Source: Raineya sp964654605 (GTDB lineage: Bacteria; Bacteroidota; Bacteroidia; Cytophagales; Thermonemataceae). Taken from it: a stretch of 64,000 nt of DNA. Positions 59,292 to 64,000 of the stretch are shown in pieces. Location: NCBI GenBank assembly GCA_964654605.1, contig CAZZLW010000092.1, forward strand, positions 6,884-70,883, read 5' to 3'. The notes under the pieces are model-generated. The model was not told where the DNA came from. It saw only the letters and a list, made by a program, of their open reading frames with translations, and did not search any database. The position numbers and the translations under genes are program-made. Positions within the stretch are counted from its first letter, which is position 1. Each line of letters begins with the position of its first letter.

Positions 59292-60572
59292 ATGTCAAAT
59301 ATTGTATTAAGAGTAGAAAATCTTTGGAAGCAGTATCGTTTGGGGGTTACAGGAGCAGGCTCGCTACGCGAAGACTTGAACCGACTTTGGGCAAAAATAA
59401 AAGGCAAAGAGGATACTTTGGGAAAAATTGGAGAAACCAATGATAGGGCAACTATCCAAGGAGAATACGTGTGGGCTTTGCAAGACATCAACTTTGAAGT
59501 AAAACAAGGCGAAGTTTTAGGAATCATTGGTAAAAATGGAGCAGGAAAATCTACTTTGCTCAAAATACTCTCCAAAGTAACCAGCCCTACCCAAGGTAAA
59601 ATTTATGCCAAAGGCAGAGTAGCAAGTCTTTTAGAAGTAGGTACAGGATTTCACCCGGAACTTACAGGCAAAGAGAATATTTTTCTGAATGGTGCAATTC
59701 TGGGAATGACCAAAAACGATATTTGCAAAAAATTTGACGAGATTGTAGAGTTTTCAGGAATTGGCAAATACATTGATACGCCTGTAAAAAGATATAGCTC
59801 AGGAATGTATGTACGTTTGGCTTTTGCCGTTGCCGCCCACCTTGAACCCGAAATTTTAATCATAGACGAGGTACTTGCCGTAGGCGATGCCGAGTTTCAG
59901 AAAAAATGCCTCGGCAAAATGAAAGATGTAAGCGGCGAAGGTAGAACGGTGCTATTTGTAAGCCATAATATGGGGGCGGTTTCTAACCTATGCACAAAGG
60001 CTTTAATTATGAAATATGGGAAAGTAGATTCTTATGGAGATACAGATTTTATGATAAAAAAGTATTTAACTGAAAATACAAACATAATTACCGAAAACTC
60101 ATTTGCGAATATAGAGCAAAATAGAAGGGGTAATGGTAAGGTGCGATTTACTGAAATTAATTTAATAGATAAAAATAGAAATTTCAGACAAGAGTTTGAA
60201 AGAGGTGAAGAGGCTTTGTTTGTTTTCAAGATAAAAAAAGTTGATATTAGTGTTTCTGATGTTTATTTAACTATATGCTTCCGAGCCGCTCATACAGGTG
60301 AATTTGTTACAACTACTAAGGAAGAAATAGTAACCTTAAATCCTAAAAATGAAGCCATATGCTCTATTAACGTTAATACTTCACAATTTAGACCCGGTAT
60401 TTATGATTTGTACTTTCATCTTGGTGATAAAGAGGTCGCCTTCGATGTAGTAGATAGCATTACCAACCCCCTTATAGTTATTGAACCTCAAAATATTGCC
60501 AAATCTCTTGAAAAATATAACGGATATTTTGATATAAAATACACTTTCGTTTGTCAAACACTATCTTTATGA
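59292..60572 (+). CDS. ABC transporter ATP-binding protein, Wzt/TagH type
   Basis: The 426-residue protein powers export of a lipid-linked surface polysaccharide. The N-terminal ATPase domain has Walker A GKNGAGKST (about 80-88), the signature YSSGMYVRLAFA (about 168), Walker B ILIIDEVLAVGD, and the switch His in FVSHNMG. From about residue 245 a separate beta-rich domain follows, as in Wzt, which recognises the modified end of the chain. The cognate permease (Wzm/TagG) is not in this window, so it must lie further right or elsewhere. A TTG at 59251-59253 and a near TAnnTTTG sequence at 59274-59282 hint at a local promoter. Confidence 0.88.
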   Translation: MSNIVLRVENLWKQYRLGVTGAGSLREDLNRLWAKIKGKEDTLGKIGETNDRATIQGEYVWALQDINFEVKQGEVLGIIGKNGAGKSTLLKILSKVTSPTQGKIYAKGRVASLLEVGTGFHPELTGKENIFLNGAILGMTKNDICKKFDEIVEFSGIGKYIDTPVKRYSSGMYVRLAFAVAAHLEPEILIIDEVLAVGDAEFQKKCLGKMKDVSGEGRTVLFVSHNMGAVSNLCTKALIMKYGKVDSYGDTDFMIKKYLTENTNIITENSFANIEQNRRGNGKVRFTEINLIDKNRNFRQEFERGEEALFVFKIKKVDISVSDVYLTICFRAAHTGEFVTTTKEEIVTLNPKNEAICSINVNTSQFRPGIYDLYFHLGDKEVAFDVVDSITNPLIVIEPQNIAKSLEKYNGYFDIKYTFVCQTLSL

Positions 60573-62053
60573 AAAAAGTTGCTTTTTTTACAACCTATAT
60601 ACCCACTCCTCACTACGAAACCGAATTAGAGATTATGCAGAGGCATATTGATGAGGGTGATGAAGTATATCAAATTTACTGCGAACGCGACTTCAAGTCT
60701 TGCACATATAACCCTAAAAATGAAGAAAAATTCTGTAACATATGTATCTCAAAAAGATACAAGGGACTAACCAAACTTACTTCAAATATTACAAAAATAG
60801 GTTTGTCAAAATTCTTCAAAAAAGATATTCCAAATAACTTTAGAGTACATTTTAATGAATTTGAAGAACTTAAAAATTATAAGATAGATAATTTAGATAT
60901 TGGAATGGGGGTACTCTCTACTTTAATATCTTATTTGCGAACTCCTTACTTTGATTTAAGAGACCATCAAGAATATATAACAAATAATCTACAAAGTGCG
61001 TATCAAACCTATTTTGCAGTTATAGAATTACTACAAAAAAATAAGTTTGACTGGGTGTATATATTTAATGGACGATTTACCATAGAGCGTGCTATTTTAA
61101 GAGCCTGTGAAAAGGTAGGACAAAAATACTATACTCACGAGAGAGGTTGTGATAAAGATCACTATGAGATATTTGAAAATACACTTCCTCATAGTATTAT
61201 TTACAATCATAAAAAAATGATAGACGCTTGGAATAATGAAAAAGACGAGGAGAAAAAAATGAATATTGCTCATAACTTTTACCTTTCTCGCATAGATAAA
61301 AGTTGGAAATGGAGGGGACTGATATCCGCATTAGACAATCAGCAAGCCAAATTGCTACCTGAAAATTGGGATAGTCAAAAATATAATATAGTTATATTTA
61401 ATACCTCCGATAATGAGTTCGTAGCAATTGGGGAAGAATATAAGCAAAACATATTCCACAATCAGTTAGAAGGTATTAAAGAAATTGCAAACTTTATTAA
61501 GGACTTAAATGATAATTCTATCCAGCTGCATATTAGAATACATCCCTTTATTGCAGATGCTCTATGCGAAAAAGAAGTTATCCTGCAAGCACTTTACCCT
61601 TTCAAAGATTACTTAAATATAATTCCTCCTGAATCTCCAATAGACTCTTATGAGATTTTATTTAATTGTGATAAAGTTATTGTATTTAGCTCGTCTATGG
61701 GTATAGAAGCAACTTATCACCGAAAGCCCTCTATATCTCTTGCATCTTCTCCATATCAATATTTAGATGTGGTATATTTGCCAAAAAATAGAGAAGAACT
61801 TTGGTCAATGCTGTTGGATAAAAATCTACCACCAAAAAACTTTGAAAATACTCTCCCTTATGCATATTATTATGAAACAATTGGCACTCCATTCAAATAC
61901 TATCAAGCAGAAAGTTTATTTTCTGGAAAATTCAAAGGAGAAATGCTTTATGGTATAAATGTTAAAAACTTAAAAAAACACTTATTGAAACAAAATATAA
62001 AAAAAATAATTAACACGGCTCTGGGCAACCCCATATTTGAAATTTATGTTTAA
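60569..62053 (+). CDS. Putative glycosyltransferase / capsule polysaccharide synthesis protein
   Basis: The 494-residue soluble protein starts MKKVAFFTTYIPTPHYETELE and contains FVYIFNGRFTIERAILRAC-like DWVYIFNGRFTIERAIL, HERGCDKDHYEIF, LHIRIHPF and, near 385, CDKVIVFSSSMGIEATYHRKPSI. The last block resembles the capsule-synthesis and CDP-glycerol-transferase-like GT-B fold, in which a conserved Ser/Gly-Glu segment binds the nucleotide sugar. It has a cluster of Cys near residues 30-55 (about four). The exact family was not identified; the sequence is notably AT-rich compared with neighbours. The ATG at 60569 overlaps the ABC stop; the next gene starts 8 bp before its own stop. Confidence 0.6.
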   Translation: MKKVAFFTTYIPTPHYETELEIMQRHIDEGDEVYQIYCERDFKSCTYNPKNEEKFCNICISKRYKGLTKLTSNITKIGLSKFFKKDIPNNFRVHFNEFEELKNYKIDNLDIGMGVLSTLISYLRTPYFDLRDHQEYITNNLQSAYQTYFAVIELLQKNKFDWVYIFNGRFTIERAILRACEKVGQKYYTHERGCDKDHYEIFENTLPHSIIYNHKKMIDAWNNEKDEEKKMNIAHNFYLSRIDKSWKWRGLISALDNQQAKLLPENWDSQKYNIVIFNTSDNEFVAIGEEYKQNIFHNQLEGIKEIANFIKDLNDNSIQLHIRIHPFIADALCEKEVILQALYPFKDYLNIIPPESPIDSYEILFNCDKVIVFSSSMGIEATYHRKPSISLASSPYQYLDVVYLPKNREELWSMLLDKNLPPKNFENTLPYAYYYETIGTPFKYYQAESLFSGKFKGEMLYGINVKNLKKHLLKQNIKKIINTALGNPIFEIYV

Positions 62054-63758
62054 TACCCCTATCTTGTTTCTTGTATTCAATAGACCTGATACTACTAAGC
62101 AGGTATTTGCTAAAATAAAAGAAGTAAAACCTAAGCAACTCTTTATAGCTTCTGATGGAGCAAGAATAGGAAAAGAAGGAGAGCAGGAAAAAGTAGAGGC
62201 TGTAAGAGATTATATTCTAAAAAACATTGAATGGCAATGTGAAGTAAAAACCTTATTTAGGGAACGAAACTTAGGATGCGGCAGAGCGGTAAGCGAAGCC
62301 ATCACTTGGTTTTTTGAAAATGTTGAGCAAGGAATTATTTTAGAAGATGATACATTGCCTAATACAAGTTTTTTTCATTTTTGCGAAGCACTTTTGAATT
62401 ATTACCAAAATAACGAAAAGATTTTTATGATAAGTGGTGATAATTTTCAAAATGGCATCAAACGAGGAAAAGCAGATTATTATTTTTCTATCTATACACA
62501 CATTTGGGGTTGGGCTACTTGGAAAAGAAGTTGGCAAAAGTATGATTTTCAAATGAAAAAACTACAAGAATTTATCCAACAAAATAAAATAAAAAAATAT
62601 TTCAAAAATAAACAGCATCAAGCGTTTTGGTTAAATAATTTCATAGCTACTCAAAAAGGTGAAATAGATACTTGGGATTATCAACTTATGTTTGCTTGCT
62701 TACATGGGGAAGAATTAGTTATTTTGCCTAATGCGAACTTGGTTACTAATATAGGTTTTAGAGAAGATGCCACACATACAAAAAAAAACAATCTGTTTGC
62801 CAATATGCCTACCGAAGACTTAAAATTTCCTCTAAAACATACAACAAAGACTATCCGATGTAAAAAAGCAGATAGATACACTCAAAAAAATGTTTTCGGT
62901 GGTGGAAAGGAACATAATACGCTGAAAAGCATAGTTGGGTTACCTATCAAGGTATTGCATAAAATAAAGCATAAGTACAGACTTATTAAATATCCTGATT
63001 ACAGAAAAAATTACGAAAAACAACAAGAAATATCACGTATTAGTCAAACTCCTCGTTTCTTTATCGGAGAAACGGATATCTTAGAGCACAAACTTCAATT
63101 TGTAGATAGTGCTTCCTTTTGCTTTATTTATGATGAACTCTTTAATAAAGAAATCTACAAGTTTGAAACCAGCAACCCAAGTCCGTACATCATAGATGCA
63201 GGAGCAAATATTGGTTTAAGTGTAATCTATTTCAAAAAGCTATTCCCCAATGCAGAAATAATTGCCTTCGAGCCTGATAGTAAAGTATTCAAAGCACTTG
63301 AATACAATGTACAATCTTTTGCATTTGAAAAGGTGCAACTTATCCAAAAAGCTCTTTGGAATGAGGAAACTACCTTAAAATTCTACTCCGAAGGGGCAGA
63401 TGGGGGTAGAATTGCTACCCAAACTGATTTACATCGACTCATAGAAATTCCAACTTGCCGATTACGGAACTACCTGAACAGAAAAGTTGATTTGCTTAAA
63501 ATAGATATAGAAGGAGCAGAAATAATAGTTTTAGAGGATTGTAAAGATTTGCTACATAACGTAGAACGCATTTTTGTTGAATATCATTCTTTTACACAAA
63601 AAGAGCAAAAATTGTATCAACTTTTAGAGATATTAGAAAAAGCAGGTTTTCGCTATCAAGTGCAACATGTAGGGGTGTTTTCACATCACCCATTTGTTAA
63701 AATATCTGAATACAATAATATGGATTTACAACTTAATATTTTTGCCTATCGCGTATGA
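62046..63758 (+). CDS. Glycosyltransferase fused to FkbM-type methyltransferase
   Basis: A 570-residue two-domain protein. Residues 1 to about 290 are a GT-A-like transferase: PILFLVFNRPDTTKQVF, LFIASDGARIGKEGE, FRERNLGCGRAVSEAI, the metal-binding ILEDDTLPN, and YTHIWGWATWKRSW. Residues about 375-565 are an FkbM methyltransferase: YIIDAGANIGLSVIYFKKLFP, IIAFEPD, and DLLKIDIEGAE. It could add a sugar and then cap it with a methyl group, or do both on one intermediate. The substrate is unknown. The ATG at 62046 overlaps the previous gene; the next start overlaps its stop. Confidence 0.85.
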   Translation: MFNTPILFLVFNRPDTTKQVFAKIKEVKPKQLFIASDGARIGKEGEQEKVEAVRDYILKNIEWQCEVKTLFRERNLGCGRAVSEAITWFFENVEQGIILEDDTLPNTSFFHFCEALLNYYQNNEKIFMISGDNFQNGIKRGKADYYFSIYTHIWGWATWKRSWQKYDFQMKKLQEFIQQNKIKKYFKNKQHQAFWLNNFIATQKGEIDTWDYQLMFACLHGEELVILPNANLVTNIGFREDATHTKKNNLFANMPTEDLKFPLKHTTKTIRCKKADRYTQKNVFGGGKEHNTLKSIVGLPIKVLHKIKHKYRLIKYPDYRKNYEKQQEISRISQTPRFFIGETDILEHKLQFVDSASFCFIYDELFNKEIYKFETSNPSPYIIDAGANIGLSVIYFKKLFPNAEIIAFEPDSKVFKALEYNVQSFAFEKVQLIQKALWNEETTLKFYSEGADGGRIATQTDLHRLIEIPTCRLRNYLNRKVDLLKIDIEGAEIIVLEDCKDLLHNVERIFVEYHSFTQKEQKLYQLLEILEKAGFRYQVQHVGVFSHHPFVKISEYNNMDLQLNIFAYRV

Positions 63759-64000
63759 AGTCTTACCTCAATCTTGGCTGTGGGCAACGCTTTCACCCCG
63801 AATGGACAAACATAGACTTTGTAAGCCAAAGCCCTTATGTGCAGGCACACAACCTACTGAATGGTATTCCTTTTCCCAATGAAAGTTTTGAGGTAGTGTA
63901 TCATTCTCACGTTTTAGAACATTTTACCAAAACCGATGGCAAAAAGTTTTTAGCAGAATGTTACAGAGTATTAAAACCCGCAGGAATAATACGCATAGCC
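63755..64000 (+). CDS. Class I SAM methyltransferase, N-terminal part (cut by window edge)
   Basis: The first 82 codons only. MKSYLNLGCGQRFHPEWTNIDF is the SAM-binding opening of the methyltransferase-11 type, FEVVYHSHVLEHFTKTDG the post-II region, and AECYRVLKPAGIIRIA the following strand. It is joined to the fused transferase gene by an ATGA overlap and continues past the window, so the glycan locus extends to the right. Confidence 0.85.
   Translation, partial: MKSYLNLGCGQRFHPEWTNIDFVSQSPYVQAHNLLNGIPFPNESFEVVYHSHVLEHFTKTDGKKFLAECYRVLKPAGIIRIA

Noticed and set aside
1..64000. CRISPR arrays, tRNA or rRNA genes
   Set aside because: Looked for in all intergenic spaces; no regularly spaced repeats, cloverleaf-like sequences with TTCRA and GGTTCGA arms, or rRNA segments were recognised. 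The repeats found are irregular and too few.

Overview
The window is a chromosomal segment of a Bacteroidota bacterium, most likely of the Cytophagales type. The evidence is an SprA-type type IX secretion translocon, a PorE-like protein, repeated Uma2 and PD-(D/E)XK families, a low-to-moderate GC content, and many promoters of the Bacteroidota form (TTG near -33, TAnnTTTG near -7). Shine-Dalgarno sites are scarce, and sprA and menF appear to start with TTG.

Layout. Positions 1-8600 carry the end of hisB, isocitrate lyase (aceA), an isochorismate synthase, an Rpn/PD-(D/E)XK nuclease, and a minus-strand group of lon, an LpxL-type acyltransferase and a lipid kinase. Positions 9066-11048 hold a TPR/PD40/CRD/OmpA protein with the architecture of PorE. 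Positions 11184-17630 are a ribosomal protein operon running rplC to rpsN on the minus strand. It lacks rpsJ at its head and rpsH and later genes at its tail. Positions 17875-22661 hold cydAB, a CDGSH protein, lipA and a tandem pair of nearly identical Uma2 genes. Positions 22737-28530 are a complete RND efflux operon (adaptor, pump, outer membrane factor). Positions 28851-36263 are sprA. Then come a coiled-coil gene with zapA and rny, a DUF4836-like lipoprotein, argS, clpX, a sirtuin, a DUF4129-like protein and a NadR-like kinase.

From about 45.9 kb to the right edge almost everything lies on the plus strand with overlapping or nearly touching genes. A small membrane-protein group (TM2-SHOCT, a four-helix protein, a CPBP protease) leads into a glycan locus. 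That locus contains a PseG-PseH fusion, PseI, PseF, a methyltransferase, PseA, HisH, HisF, a second PseA-like protein, two oxidoreductases, a Wzt-like ABC ATPase, glycosyltransferase-like proteins, a glycosyltransferase-FkbM fusion and the start of another methyltransferase. The content matches the pseF/G/H-hisF-hisH-pseA-pseI set of Campylobacter flagellin glycosylation. The predicted product is therefore a CMP-activated, probably acetamidino-modified pseudaminic acid for a surface glycan. PseB and PseC are not in the window. The most unusual points are the paired amidotransferases, one with an altered PP-loop, and the HisF homologue that has lost a catalytic aspartate. A retropepsin-like protease and a Uma2 gene, with their own promoter, interrupt the pathway between pseI and pseF.

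No tRNA, rRNA, CRISPR array or complete insertion sequence was recognised. Intergenic DNA holds two classes of dispersed repeat: a roughly 85-120 bp element with a TTGA-NNN-TCAA core (3 copies) and TTCAAA-rich tracts (3 copies).
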